This document shows positions 26,960 through 36,197 of a stretch of DNA of 41,025 nucleotides, in pieces. Position 1 is the stretch's first letter, and every line of letters starts with the position of its first letter. The notes beneath the pieces are model-generated. The model saw only the letters and a program-made list of their open reading frames with translations, made no database searches and had not been told where the DNA came from. The translations under genes and the position numbers were made by a program. Source of the stretch: Streptococcus sp. HMSC078D09 (GTDB lineage Bacteria; Bacillota; Bacilli; Lactobacillales; Streptococcaceae); NCBI RefSeq assembly GCF_001813675.1, contig NZ_KV813675.1:539734-580758 (forward strand), written 5' to 3'.

Positions 26960-28402
26960 ATGCCAATTCAAAACAAAACCATGTTAATTACTTACTCAGA
27001 TAGCTTAGGAAATAACCTTAAGGATCTCTATGAAAATCTGGAGAAATATTTTGGAGATGCAGTAGGTGGAGTTCACCTCTTGCCATTTTTCCCATCAACT
27101 GGTGACCGTGGCTTTGCGCCTGTGGACTATGACCAAGTGGATCCAGCCTTTGGGGATTGGGAAGATGTCAAACGCTTGGGCGACAAGTATTATCTTATGT
27201 TTGACTTTATGATCAATCACATTTCTCGTCAATCTAAATACTACAAGGACTACCAAGAAAAGCACGACCAAAGTGCCTACAAAGATCTCTTCCTGAACTG
27301 GGACAAGTTCTGGCCGGAGAATCGTCCGACTCAAGCAGACGTTGACTTAATATATAAGCGCAAAGACCGAGCTCCTAAACAAGCCATCACTTTTGCGGAT
27401 GGGACGACCGAGCATCTCTGGAATACCTTCGGGGAAGAGCAGATTGACCTAGACGTGACCAAGGACGTGACCATGGACTTTATTCGCAAGACCATCGAAC
27501 ACCTGGCGAGCAATGGCTGTGACCTCATTCGTTTGGACGCCTTTGCCTATGCAGTCAAGAAATTGGACACCAATGATTTCTTCGTGGAGCCAGACATTTG
27601 GGATTTGTTGGATAAGGTGCGCGATATGGCGGCAGGCTACGGTGCTGAGCTTCTTCCAGAGATTCATGAGCACTATTCCATCCAATTTAAGATTGCCGAT
27701 CACGACTATTATGTCTATGACTTCGCCCTTCCAATGGTAACCCTCTATACCCTCTATAGTTTAAAAGTGGAGCGCCTTGCTAAGTGGTTGAAGATGAGTC
27801 CGATGAAGCTATTCACGACACTCGATACCCATGACGGGATTGGAGTGGTTGATGTCAAGGATATCTTGACAGATGAAGAAATTGACTATGCATCAAATGA
27901 GCTCTACAAGGTAGGAGCAAATGTGAAACGCAAATATTCAACAGCAGAGTACAACAACTTGGACATCTACCAAATCAATTCGACCTACTATTCAGCGCTT
28001 GGAGATGACGATAGCAAGTACTTCCTAGCCCGCTTGATTCAGGCATTTGCGCCAGGTATTCCACAAGTCTATTATGTTGGATTTCTAGCTGGGAAGAATG
28101 ATTTGGAACTTTTAGAAAACACCAAAGAAGGCCGCAATATCAACCGTCATTACTATAGCAATGAAGAAATTGCTCAAGAAGTAGAGCGTCCAGTTGTGCA
28201 ATCCCTTCTCAAGCTCTTTAGTTTCCGGAACAACTCGCAAGCTTTTGATCTAGAAGGAAGCATTGAAGTGGAAACACCAGATGAACATACCATTGTCATC
28301 ACGCGCCAAAACAAGGACCAGACCGCCACAGCAGTAGCCCGAATCAATCTTGCTGACGGGACTTACCAAGTGACAGAAAACGGTCAAAACATTGTGTTTT
28401 AG
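26960..28402 (+). CDS. gtfA: Sucrose phosphorylase, GH13_18
   Basis: 480-residue cytosolic enzyme that converts sucrose and phosphate to glucose 1-phosphate and fructose. The (beta/alpha)8 barrel has nucleophile Asp193 in LIRLDAFAY, acid/base Glu234 in LLPEIHEHY, and the transition-state stabiliser Asp in TLDTHDG. AAAGGGAACC precedes ATG 26960. In msm/raf operons it acts on the sucrose left after alpha-galactosidase has removed galactose from raffinose. A 238-base gap with two hairpins separates it from msmG. dexB and msmK, present after gtfA in S. mutans, are absent. Confidence 0.95.
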   Translation: MPIQNKTMLITYSDSLGNNLKDLYENLEKYFGDAVGGVHLLPFFPSTGDRGFAPVDYDQVDPAFGDWEDVKRLGDKYYLMFDFMINHISRQSKYYKDYQEKHDQSAYKDLFLNWDKFWPENRPTQADVDLIYKRKDRAPKQAITFADGTTEHLWNTFGEEQIDLDVTKDVTMDFIRKTIEHLASNGCDLIRLDAFAYAVKKLDTNDFFVEPDIWDLLDKVRDMAAGYGAELLPEIHEHYSIQFKIADHDYYVYDFALPMVTLYTLYSLKVERLAKWLKMSPMKLFTTLDTHDGIGVVDVKDILTDEEIDYASNELYKVGANVKRKYSTAEYNNLDIYQINSTYYSALGDDDSKYFLARLIQAFAPGIPQVYYVGFLAGKNDLELLENTKEGRNINRHYYSNEEIAQEVERPVVQSLLKLFSFRNNSQAFDLEGSIEVETPDEHTIVITRQNKDQTATAVARINLADGTYQVTENGQNIVF

Positions 28403-28421
28403 AAACATATGAATGAACTAA

Positions 28422-28456
28422 AGGATAAGTGAAAAAGCGCTTATCCTATTTTTTAT
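28422..28456 (+). terminator. Terminator after gtfA
   Basis: AGGATAAGTG and CGCTTATCCT pair (one G-U) around AAAAAG and are followed by ATTTTTTATTT. It closes the msm operon. Confidence 0.85.
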
Positions 28457-28465
28457 TTCAGAAAT

Positions 28466-28502
28466 TGCAACCGTTTACAAAACTATAAAACAATGGTACA
28501 AT
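28466..28502 (+). promoter_or_regulatory. Promoter with a perfect cre overlapping the -35
   Basis: TGCAACCGTTTACA (28466-28479) matches the cre consensus TGNWANCGNTTWCA completely. Its last six bases, TTTACA, serve as the -35. After 17 bp comes TACAAT (28497-28502) with extended TG. CcpA bound here would directly block polymerase. Confidence 0.75.
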
Positions 28503-28527
28503 ATCTATGAAGAAAGGAGGTCGCTTT

Positions 28528-30951
28528 ATGAAAAAAATCATGTATCCATCTGCGGCCCTATTAACAGCTTTTGCTCTATTGTCCGTCCAAACGGCAAAAG
28601 CAGACACAGCTCAAGCACCGGATCAAGGCAATGAACCGGCAGCGACAGTCGAAGAGGTTGTGGCTTCTCTAACGCCGGAAACCACCACAAAAAATCAGGA
28701 AGAAGTGGCAGAAACGCCAACTGTGACTGATCGTCAAGCAGTCCCAGCAGCTTCTCCAACGGAAACAACAACGGAGACGGCATCTCCTCAAGTGGAAAAA
28801 CTGCTTGAAGACATGCCTCTCAAGCAAAAGGTTACGCAAATGATCATGCCGGACTTCCGTAAGTGGCAGGAGGCAGGTCAGGAGTCGCCACAGGATCTCA
28901 CCAAGGTCAATGCTGAAGTAGCAGATGCGATCGATAAATATGATTTTGGAGGCGTCATTCTTTTTGCTGAAAACGTCAAAGAAACCAAGCAGACACTGGC
29001 TCTGACCCAAGATATGCAAAAGGCAGCGATTGAAAACAAGGCCAATAACGGGAAGATTCCGCTCTTGTTAGCGATTGACCAAGAAGGGGGTATCGTCTAT
29101 CGATTGGGTAGCGGTACAGCTCTCCCCGGAAATATGGCCATTGGAGCAACCAATGATCCTAAACTAGCTAAAGAGGCAGGTCAAATCATCGGACGTGAAC
29201 TTTCTGCACTAGGTTTGAATGTGGACTTCGCACCTGTATTGGATACAAATAACAATCCTCAAAACCCTGTTATTGGGCTTCGTTCCTTCTCTTCTGATCC
29301 AAACCGTGTTGCTTACTTAGGTATTCCAATGATGAAAGGGATTCAAGACTACAATGTCGCTGTAGCTGCTAAGCATTTCCCAGGTCATGGAGATACAGCG
29401 GTCGATTCCCATACAGGTCTCCCATTGGTGGATAAATCTCTTACCGAGCTTGAAAAATTGGAACTCCTTCCATTCAAAAAAGCCATGGATGCTGGCGTAG
29501 ACCTCTTGATGACGGTCCATATCCAATACCCACAAATTGAAAAAGATCAGGTTGTGTCAAAAGAAACCGGTGAGAAAATTTATGTTCCAGCGACACTCTC
29601 TGATGATATTTTAACGGGCTTGGTACGGAAGAAATACGGCTATAAGGGCGTGATTGTTTCGGACGCCATGGGAATGGATGCTATCGCTAAGAACTTCGGT
29701 GAAGTCGAGGCTGTAAAAATGGCCATCAAAGCAGGAGTTGATTTAGTCTTGATGCCAACGCCCCTTCGCAGTAAAACCGATTTAAGCAAGATTGATACCA
29801 TTGTCAATGCAGTGGTAGATGCCGTGAAAACCGGTGACATCTCAGAAGAACGTTTAAATGAGTCAGTTCGTCGGATTCTCACCCTCAAAGAAAAACGGGG
29901 GGTCCTGAATTTTGATCCGAGTGCTCGGACACCTGAAAAAGCAGAAGAAGCAGTCGGCTCTACCCTTAATCGTGATTTGGAACGCAAGATTGCGGCAGCA
30001 GCGGTGACGGTTGTAAAAAATGAAGACCAAACCTTGCCATTTAAGGTGCAAAAAGGAGATCATGTCCTCCTCCTAGGAGCTTTTGAAAATGAAGTCCCTG
30101 GACTAAATTTGGGCATGCGTCGCTTAATCGCGGATGGAGTGCTTCCAAAAGATACCTCCTTTGTGGCCAAGAACTTCACTAAAGAATCTACCCTTGATAG
30201 TCTAAAAGAAGACCTCGAAAAAGCTACTCACATCGTAGTGATTTCAGAGATCGGTTATGAAGGGCAACTGGATAAAGATTTCTGGCGGACCAAAATCCCA
30301 ACAGAAATCGTCCATTATGCCAACACCAACCATAAGAAGGCAGCTGTCCTTTCCATCTCGAAACCTTATGATGTAGCCAACTATCCAGCAGCCAAAGCTA
30401 TTCTAGCAGTCTATGGGAATAAGGGAATGGATCCAACAGAATCCCTCAAACCAGATAATGCTTTCGGTCCTAATATTCCTGCAGGAGTGGAAGTCATCTT
30501 CAATGGCAAGGAACACCTAGGTACCTTACCGGTGGATATTCCAAAAATTGTAGATGGAAAAATGTCGGAAACAGAGTACGCTTACCGTATTGGTCATGGT
30601 CTCTTCTATCCAGCACCGGCTCCATTACCAGCACCATTACCAACACCAGAAGCCCAAGACCCAACTTCACCAGTTCTAGATCCAACCCATCAGACAAAAC
30701 CAGTAGTGGTTGGAAACACAGAGACACAGGTCCTTCTTAGCAAGCAAGAAAACGCAAGCTCTCTTGGTGGTCCACAAGTTACTCCGGTCTCTGTGTCACA
30801 TGACACTGCTCAGGCTCCTGCAAGTATATCCGCTAGTCCTGCTTCATCGGTATTGCCAAAGACCGGTCAAACCGAGAACCTCCTAGCCCTTATGGGTGTC
30901 AGCCTCTTAACCTTCCTTGGATCTTTTGTCTATCCAAGAAAGAAAAACTAA
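28528..30951 (+). CDS. Cell-wall-anchored GH3 beta-N-acetylhexosaminidase
   Basis: 807-residue surface enzyme. A signal peptide is cleaved near Ala25. A Thr/Glu-rich spacer (about 26-90) leads to a GH3 domain of NagZ type: DQEGG, KHFPGHGDTAVDSHTGLP (282-299, with the His general acid unique to GH3 hexosaminidases) and nucleophile Asp379 in IVSDAMGMD. A second alpha/beta domain follows. The Pro-rich wall segment (PAPAPLPAPLPTPE) and sorting signal LPKTG (776-780), hydrophobic helix and RKKN tail mark it for sortase A. ATG 28528 follows AAAGGAGG. It probably removes N-acetyl-hexosamine from host glycans or glycopeptides. Confidence 0.88.
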   Translation: MKKIMYPSAALLTAFALLSVQTAKADTAQAPDQGNEPAATVEEVVASLTPETTTKNQEEVAETPTVTDRQAVPAASPTETTTETASPQVEKLLEDMPLKQKVTQMIMPDFRKWQEAGQESPQDLTKVNAEVADAIDKYDFGGVILFAENVKETKQTLALTQDMQKAAIENKANNGKIPLLLAIDQEGGIVYRLGSGTALPGNMAIGATNDPKLAKEAGQIIGRELSALGLNVDFAPVLDTNNNPQNPVIGLRSFSSDPNRVAYLGIPMMKGIQDYNVAVAAKHFPGHGDTAVDSHTGLPLVDKSLTELEKLELLPFKKAMDAGVDLLMTVHIQYPQIEKDQVVSKETGEKIYVPATLSDDILTGLVRKKYGYKGVIVSDAMGMDAIAKNFGEVEAVKMAIKAGVDLVLMPTPLRSKTDLSKIDTIVNAVVDAVKTGDISEERLNESVRRILTLKEKRGVLNFDPSARTPEKAEEAVGSTLNRDLERKIAAAAVTVVKNEDQTLPFKVQKGDHVLLLGAFENEVPGLNLGMRRLIADGVLPKDTSFVAKNFTKESTLDSLKEDLEKATHIVVISEIGYEGQLDKDFWRTKIPTEIVHYANTNHKKAAVLSISKPYDVANYPAAKAILAVYGNKGMDPTESLKPDNAFGPNIPAGVEVIFNGKEHLGTLPVDIPKIVDGKMSETEYAYRIGHGLFYPAPAPLPAPLPTPEAQDPTSPVLDPTHQTKPVVVGNTETQVLLSKQENASSLGGPQVTPVSVSHDTAQAPASISASPASSVLPKTGQTENLLALMGVSLLTFLGSFVYPRKKN

Positions 30952-30961
30952 GGAATGAAGA

Positions 30962-30996
30962 ATCTCAATTGGGAGTGACCCAATTGAGATTTTTTG
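30962..30996 (+). terminator. Terminator after the GH3 gene
   Basis: ATCTCAATTGGG and CCCAATTGAGAT form a perfect 12-bp stem around AGTGA, followed by TTTTTT. Confidence 0.92.
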
Positions 30997-31002
30997 GTAA
31001 AG

Positions 31003-31013
31003 TTTTACTAAAA
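31003..31013. promoter_or_regulatory. Distal candidate GalR box upstream of galK
   Basis: TTTTACTAAAA, an 11-bp near-palindrome, is identical to the box at 31107-31117 and 104 bp upstream of it. The spacing is close to ten helical turns and would permit a repression loop. Confidence 0.5.
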
Positions 31014-31106
31014 TCAACTCGAACAATAGCAAGTTAGTTGGAAATGAAATATGTTTAAAAACCTATATTGTAGGCTTTTTAAATATAAAATAAAAATTAA
31101 ATAAAA

Positions 31107-31150
31107 TTTTACTAAAAATACTTGAAGTTTTACTTTTAATCGATTATAAT
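31107..31150 (+). promoter_or_regulatory. galKT promoter with paired candidate GalR boxes
   Basis: TTGAAG (31122-31127), a 17-bp spacer and TATAAT (31145-31150) form a good promoter. Box TTTTACTAAAA (31107-31117) lies just upstream of the -35, and TTTTACTTTTA (31128-31138) lies in the spacer. Their centres are 21 bp apart, as at galR, so a bound repressor would cover the promoter. Confidence 0.65.
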
Positions 31151-31157
31151 AAAAGTA

Positions 31158-31171
31158 TAAAAACGTTTACA
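31158..31171. promoter_or_regulatory. cre in the galK leader
   Basis: TAAAAACGTTTACA fits the cre consensus with one mismatch (second base). It lies downstream of the -10, in the leader, where CcpA could act as a roadblock. The AAAAGGAG site of galK follows directly. Confidence 0.65.
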
Positions 31172-31190
31172 AAACTAAAAGGAGTTTCTC

Positions 31191-32369
31191 ATGACTACAT
31201 CAATCACGTCTCAAGATCTACAAGAAAAGTTTCAGGCTGTCTTTGGCGAGAAGGCTGATCATACCTTCTTTTCACCAGGACGGATTAATTTGATCGGTGA
31301 ACACACGGACTATAATGGTGGGCATGTCTTCCCAGCAGCCATTACACTTGGTACCTACGGAGCGGCAAGAAAGCGTGAGGACAAGGTCTTGCGTTTCTTC
31401 TCAGGAAACTTTGAAGACAAGGGGATCATTGAAGTTCCGCTTGAAAACCTCCACTTTGAAAAAGAACACAACTGGACCAACTATCCAAAAGGCGTACTCC
31501 ACTTCTTGCAAGAAGCTGGTCATGTCATTGATAGCGGAATGGACGTCTATGTCTACGGCAATATTCCAAATGGATCCGGTCTTTCTTCTTCAGCTTCCCT
31601 TGAGCTCTTGATTGGCGTCATCGCTGAGAAACTATATGATCTTCAGTTAGATCGTCTAGATCTGGTCAAGATCGGAAAACAAACCGAAAATCACTTCATC
31701 GGAGTTAACTCTGGGATCATGGACCAATTTGCCATCGGTATGGGAGCTGATCAACGGGCTATTTATCTCGATACCAACACCCTAGAGTATGATCTGGTAC
31801 CGCTGGACCTCAAAGACAATGTCGTAGTCATCATGAATACCAACAAACGCCGGGAATTAGCGGATTCAAAATACAATGAACGTCGTTCAGAATGTGAAAC
31901 CGCCGTCTCTGAACTCCAAGAAAAATTGGATATCCAAACCTTAGGGGAACTGGATCTCTGGGCTTTTGATGCCTACAGCTACTTGATCAAGGATGAAAAT
32001 CGCATCAAACGAGCTCGCCATGCTGTACTTGAAAACCAACGAACTCTCCAAGCTCGTAAGGCCCTTGAAGCAGGTGATTTGGAAGGCTTTGGCCGTCTCA
32101 TGAATGCTTCCCACGTATCCTTGGAGCATGACTACGAAGTGACAGGTCTAGAATTGGATACCTTGGTGCATACAGCCTGGGAACAAGAAGGCGTCTTGGG
32201 CGCTCGTATGACAGGAGCAGGCTTTGGTGGTTGCGCCATTGCCCTCGTAAACAAAGATAAGGTTGAAGCATTTAAAGAAGCTGTCGGCAAACGCTATGAA
32301 GAAGTCGTTGGCTATGCGCCTAGCTTTTATATTGCAGAAGTTGCGGCAGGAACACGGGTACTTGATTAA
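31191..32369 (+). CDS. galK: Galactokinase
   Basis: 392-residue GHMP-family cytosolic kinase that phosphorylates alpha-D-galactose to galactose 1-phosphate, the first Leloir step. Motif 1 [15 protein letters not shown] (galactokinase signature, about 28-42), motif 2 [11 protein letters not shown] for ATP, and motif 3 [14 protein letters not shown] are all intact. AAAAGGAG precedes ATG 31191. First gene of galK-galT-galE; galT starts 12 bases after its stop. Confidence 0.97.
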   Translation: MTTSITSQDLQEKFQAVFGEKADHTFFSPGRINLIGEHTDYNGGHVFPAAITLGTYGAARKREDKVLRFFSGNFEDKGIIEVPLENLHFEKEHNWTNYPKGVLHFLQEAGHVIDSGMDVYVYGNIPNGSGLSSSASLELLIGVIAEKLYDLQLDRLDLVKIGKQTENHFIGVNSGIMDQFAIGMGADQRAIYLDTNTLEYDLVPLDLKDNVVVIMNTNKRRELADSKYNERRSECETAVSELQEKLDIQTLGELDLWAFDAYSYLIKDENRIKRARHAVLENQRTLQARKALEAGDLEGFGRLMNASHVSLEHDYEVTGLELDTLVHTAWEQEGVLGARMTGAGFGGCAIALVNKDKVEAFKEAVGKRYEEVVGYAPSFYIAEVAAGTRVLD

Positions 32370-32381
32370 AAAGGAGATAGG

Positions 32382-33854
32382 ATGACAGAACAGGTATTAG
32401 ATGCATTTGTCACAGCCGTCATTGCGGCAAGTGACTACGAAGAGATGGATCGGATTTATCTAAAAAATCGCATCATGAGTCGCGTTGGAGAAGAAGGGCT
32501 AGATGCTCCAGCCCAAAAAGAAGAGTTGATCGCACTCAAAGATCAGCTGGTAGAGATCGCTGTTGCAAATAGCAAGATCCAGGATGGTATGGCCGCAAAA
32601 GACAGTTTGGGTGCGGAGTTGATGGATTGGATCACCCCTAGCCCTAGTCAGGTCAACCATCGCTTTTGGGAGACCTACCGTCAGTCCAAAGAAGACGCGA
32701 TTGCAGATTTCTATGCCCTCTCTATGCGCAATGATTACATTAAGGTCAAAGCGATTGCGCAAAACATTGCCTTTGAGGCAGAAACTCCCTACGGTTCTCT
32801 TGAAATCACCATCAATCTGTCAAAACCTGAAAAAGATCCTAAAGACATTGCGGCGGCCAAGCTTGCCAAAGCTAGTCATTATCCAGCCTGCCAATTGTGT
32901 TTTGAAAATGAAGGCTATCAAGGTCGCCTAGACCATCCAGCCCGGGCTAATCACAGGATTATTCGCTTTGATATGGACGGTCATGATTGGGGCTTTCAAT
33001 ATTCCCCTTATGCCTACTTCAATGAACACTGCATTTTCCTCGATAGCCAGCATGTTCCCATGGCCATTAGCCGCAAGACCTTTGAGCGACTCTTGACCAT
33101 TGTCGAGACTTTTCCAGGCTATTTTGCAGGGTCCAATGCAGATCTGCCCATTGTAGGGGGGTCCATTCTGACTCATGATCATTACCAAGGCGGACGACAT
33201 ACCTTCCCTATGGAGCTGGCTCCTGTTGAGGAAAGCTTTAGCGTTGAGGGATTTGAGGCTGTATCGGTAGGGATTGTCAACTGGCCCATGTCAGTTCTTC
33301 GTCTGCAATCAGATGACAAGGCGCAATTGATTGCCCTGGCAGACCATATCCTCACAGCCTGGCGAGGCTACTCGGATCCAGCTGTTCAGGTCTTAGCAGC
33401 ATCCGATGGTCAGCCCCACCATACCATTACCCCCATTGCACGGATTCGTGATGGGCATTATGAATTGGACTTGGTGCTCCGTGACAACCAAACCTCACCA
33501 GAGCATCCCGATGGCATTTACCACCCGCACGCGGATGTGCAACACATCAAAAAAGAAAATATCGGCCTGATCGAAGTCATGGGCTTGGCCATTTTGCCAC
33601 CTCGCCTCAAGGAAGAGCTCAAGCAGGTTCAAGAATATTTGCTTGGACGTGAGAATACAGTGGCAACCTACCACCAGGCTTGGGCAGATGATTTGAAAGC
33701 CACTCACCCAGCCATCACAGAAGAAGCAGAGGCAGAGGCCCTTGTCCGTGAATCGGTTGGCCAGATCTTTGCGCGCGTGCTGGAAGATGCTGGAGTCTAC
33801 AAGAGAACAGCAGAAGGACAAGCTGCCTTTAGACGCTTTGTTGCGACACTTTAA
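32382..33854 (+). CDS. galT: UDP-glucose-hexose-1-phosphate uridylyltransferase (class II)
   Basis: 490-residue cytosolic enzyme that exchanges UMP between UDP-glucose and galactose 1-phosphate. The length and motifs are those of the class II (Firmicutes) GalT family: [40 protein letters not shown] and [23 protein letters not shown] precedes ATG 32382. Second gene of the Leloir operon. Confidence 0.96.
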   Translation: MTEQVLDAFVTAVIAASDYEEMDRIYLKNRIMSRVGEEGLDAPAQKEELIALKDQLVEIAVANSKIQDGMAAKDSLGAELMDWITPSPSQVNHRFWETYRQSKEDAIADFYALSMRNDYIKVKAIAQNIAFEAETPYGSLEITINLSKPEKDPKDIAAAKLAKASHYPACQLCFENEGYQGRLDHPARANHRIIRFDMDGHDWGFQYSPYAYFNEHCIFLDSQHVPMAISRKTFERLLTIVETFPGYFAGSNADLPIVGGSILTHDHYQGGRHTFPMELAPVEESFSVEGFEAVSVGIVNWPMSVLRLQSDDKAQLIALADHILTAWRGYSDPAVQVLAASDGQPHHTITPIARIRDGHYELDLVLRDNQTSPEHPDGIYHPHADVQHIKKENIGLIEVMGLAILPPRLKEELKQVQEYLLGRENTVATYHQAWADDLKATHPAITEEAEAEALVRESVGQIFARVLEDAGVYKRTAEGQAAFRRFVATL

Positions 33855-33876
33855 GTGTGGAGAAGCGGCAGAAATT

Positions 33877-33885
33877 TGGTACAAT
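33877..33885 (+). promoter_or_regulatory. Possible internal promoter for galE
   Basis: TGGTACAAT, identical to the extended -10 of the GH3 gene, lies in the 63-base galT-galE gap. There is no clear -35. It could give galE some expression without galactose, which is useful because UDP-galactose is needed for polysaccharide synthesis. Confidence 0.5.
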
Positions 33886-33917
33886 AAGAGAGAAGACAAG
33901 AAGCGAAAGGAAAACAA

Positions 33918-34916
33918 ATGGCAATACTCGTACTCGGAGGAGCTGGCTATATCGGTTCCCACATGGTGGACCGCTTGGTCAATGAAGGACAGGAAAAAGT
34001 CGTCGTGGTTGATAGTCTGGTCACAGGCCACCGTGCAGCGGTGCATCCAGATGCCGTCTTTTACCAAGGAGACCTGGCGGATCAAGACTTTATGCGCACT
34101 GTTTTTAAGGAACATGCCGATATCGATGCGGTCATCCACTTTGCGGCCTATTCACTGGTTGCTGAGTCCATGGCCGATCCATTGAAATATTTTGATAACA
34201 ATACAGCAGGCATGGTCAAACTCTTGGAAGTCATGCATGAATGTGGGGTGCACTACATCGTCTTTTCTTCAACTGCTGCCACCTACGGCATTCCAGAAGA
34301 AATTCCGATTCTTGAAACCACTCCACAAAAGCCGATTAATCCTTACGGGGAAAGCAAGCTCATGATGGAAACCATCATGCGCTGGGCTGATCAAGCCTAC
34401 GGCATCAAGTACGTGCCCCTTCGTTACTTTAATGTAGCGGGTGCTAAGCCAGATGGATCCATCGGAGAAGACCATGGACCAGAGACCCATCTCTTGCCGA
34501 TCGTCTTACAAGTAGCCCAAGGCAAACGCGAGAAGATCGCTATTTTTGGGGATGACTACAAGACACCAGATGGCACCAATGTTCGGGACTATGTCCATCC
34601 ATTTGACTTGGCAGATGCCCATCTTTTAGCAGTGGAGTATCTCCGAAATGGCAACCCATCTACTGCCTTTAATCTGGGCTCATCGACTGGATTCTCCAAT
34701 CTTCAAATCGTTGAAGCAGCCCGCAAGGTGACAGGACATCCGATCCTACTTGAGCTGGCCGATCGCAGACCAGGAGATCCAGATACCTTAATCGCATCCT
34801 CTGAGAAAGCGCGTGCAATTCTCGGCTGGCAACCAAAATTTGATAATATCGAAACCATCATCCAAACAGCCTGGGCATGGCATTCCAGCCACCCAGATGG
34901 CTACAATGATCGATAA
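33918..34916 (+). CDS. galE: UDP-glucose 4-epimerase
   Basis: 332-residue extended short-chain dehydrogenase that interconverts UDP-galactose and UDP-glucose. NAD-binding GGAGYIGSH (6-14), catalytic Ser in FSSTAATYG, Tyr and Lys in NPYGESK, and the C-terminal sugar-binding part [18 protein letters not shown] are all present. GAAAGGAAAA precedes ATG 33918. Last gene of galKTE; no galM follows. No clear terminator was seen in the 129 bases before the next gene. Confidence 0.97.
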   Translation: MAILVLGGAGYIGSHMVDRLVNEGQEKVVVVDSLVTGHRAAVHPDAVFYQGDLADQDFMRTVFKEHADIDAVIHFAAYSLVAESMADPLKYFDNNTAGMVKLLEVMHECGVHYIVFSSTAATYGIPEEIPILETTPQKPINPYGESKLMMETIMRWADQAYGIKYVPLRYFNVAGAKPDGSIGEDHGPETHLLPIVLQVAQGKREKIAIFGDDYKTPDGTNVRDYVHPFDLADAHLLAVEYLRNGNPSTAFNLGSSTGFSNLQIVEAARKVTGHPILLELADRRPGDPDTLIASSEKARAILGWQPKFDNIETIIQTAWAWHSSHPDGYNDR

Positions 34917-35045
34917 GGAGGGGACTGCGACCATCATTTTTGAGGCTTTTCTAATAACATCTAAAACGACAGTTGATCTTGCTACATGACTCATTTCAGA
35001 CGTCAGTCATTTCCTTAACCATCATAAAATAGTGAGGGATTCAAA

Positions 35046-35630
35046 ATGAATAAAACCACAAAATTGTTAGCCGTCTTCTTGACAGCGGGTCTTCTTTTAG
35101 CTGGTTGCGGACAAAAAGAGAGTACGAAATCTACTAGTCCATCGTCCACTAAAGCGACGAGTAAAGCAACAAGCAAATCATCCGCTAAAGAAAAGACAAA
35201 AGAGTCATCAACTGATGAAAGTAAAAAAGAGGATGCACTAGCAGGTGCACAAAAAACCGTTCTCGAAACGAGTGATGAAGCAGGTAAGTCCACTGTAACC
35301 TTGTATTACAAGGGAGATACCTTGTTATTACAAGAAAAAGTTGATGATTACGACGTCTCAAAAGTGCCTGGTGAGAACCCTCTTGAATCTATGAAAGAAG
35401 CCGTTGCTAAGAGCCAAGAAAAATTCAAAGATCTGATGGGCCATGGATTTGAACTGACATCAGAATACAAGGACGGAATCTTTTATATCCGCAATACCAT
35501 TGATTACACAAAAATCGATTTTAATAAATTAAAAGAAATCGTCCCAGGCTTTAATCCCCTAGATGACAAAACAGTCAGTTATTCAGTAACGAAAGACAGT
35601 CTTATCAAGGGCGGTATGGTCGAAAAATAA
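35046..35630 (+). CDS. YehR-like lipoprotein (DUF1307)
   Basis: 194 residues. The signal peptide ends in lipobox LAGC with modified Cys21, then a low-complexity Ser/Thr/Lys linker (about 25-65), then a globular domain with TVTLYYKGDTLLLQEK and FYIRNTIDYTKIDFNKL. This pattern recalls the YehR/DUF1307 lipoproteins of streptococci, whose function is unknown. GTGAGGG precedes ATG 35046. It is a single gene closed by a strong terminator, and marks the right edge of the core region before the accessory islet. Confidence 0.75.
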   Translation: MNKTTKLLAVFLTAGLLLAGCGQKESTKSTSPSSTKATSKATSKSSAKEKTKESSTDESKKEDALAGAQKTVLETSDEAGKSTVTLYYKGDTLLLQEKVDDYDVSKVPGENPLESMKEAVAKSQEKFKDLMGHGFELTSEYKDGIFYIRNTIDYTKIDFNKLKEIVPGFNPLDDKTVSYSVTKDSLIKGGMVEK

Positions 35631-35672
35631 ACAAAAAGGAGAGCAGTTCAGTTTGCTGCTCTCTTTTTGTTT
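35629..35672. terminator. Strong terminator after the lipoprotein gene
   Basis: AAACAAAAAGGAGAGCAG and CTGCTCTCTTTTTGTTT pair over 17 positions with one bulge around a TTCAGTTTG loop. The A and T runs would let it work in both directions. Confidence 0.9.
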
Positions 35673-35696
35673 TAGTATGAATTCATGGCCATATTT

Positions 35697-35705
35697 TGGT
35701 AGAAT
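35697..35705 (+). promoter_or_regulatory. Extended -10 upstream of the accessory islet
   Basis: TGGTAGAAT follows the same TGGTAnnAT pattern as other promoters in the window. No clear -35. It lies 82 bases before the first islet gene. Confidence 0.45.
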
Positions 35706-35786
35706 AGGATTTAAACAAAAGTGAGATTAAAGAAATTTAACTTAACTGTTGTATGAAAAATAGCAGTAGTTAATGAGGTTTTTCTA

Positions 35787-36095
35787 ATGATGAACAGTAG
35801 TATGAAAGAAACTTTTTTAGAAGCGATCGATCATTTGTTGTCTATCATTGACAAATATAATATTAAAAATATTGGTCCACAAGTGGATGAGCTACATATT
35901 TTGAAAGAATATGTAAATACTAATAAAGAAATGAGTTTAAGGGATAAATTGACAATTTATCAAGCCCTTTTTCCACCACATGGGGGATTATCTGACATTT
36001 ACTATTGGAATAATGATATTGAAATAAGAAAACAGACTAACGAGACTATTGCTGAATTAACGATGATTATTGCTAATTATTTATTGGAACGGTAA
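35787..36095 (+). CDS. Small hypothetical protein of the accessory islet
   Basis: 102 residues, acidic-helical, without signal peptide or membrane segment. The motif ALFPPHGGLSDIYYWNND is distinctive; from memory, similar PPxGGLSxxxxW stretches occur in small proteins near polymorphic-toxin immunity genes, but I cannot verify this here. ATG 35787 or 35790 may be the start; GAGG lies about 11 bases upstream. Low GC and the neighbouring immunity-like pseudogene suggest horizontal origin. Function unknown. Confidence 0.6.
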   Translation: MMNSSMKETFLEAIDHLLSIIDKYNIKNIGPQVDELHILKEYVNTNKEMSLRDKLTIYQALFPPHGGLSDIYYWNNDIEIRKQTNETIAELTMIIANYLLER

Positions 36096-36097
36096 CC

Positions 36098-36197
36098 TTT
36101 GCTGATATTAACGAATTATGTAAAGCCATTAAAATTAGAACTCGATTTATGAATTAAAAAAGTAGATTTTTACTTAGATTGAAATAGAAATAATAAA
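36098..36197 (+). other. Short gap with a possible coding remnant
   Basis: Bases 36098-36156 can be read as a short frame with no start (TFADINELCKAIKIRTRFMN, then stop). This may be the tail of a lost gene. The remainder up to the next start is AT-rich with no clear signal. Confidence 0.25.

Noticed and set aside
28431..28446. AAGCGCTT core resembling a cre after gtfA
   Set aside because: It is part of the gtfA terminator stem and its outer bases do not fit the cre consensus.
33495..34139. Long minus-strand open frame of 214 codons opposite galT/galE
   Set aside because: It spans two well-supported plus-strand genes, has no family resemblance and no ribosome-binding site; it is a shadow frame.
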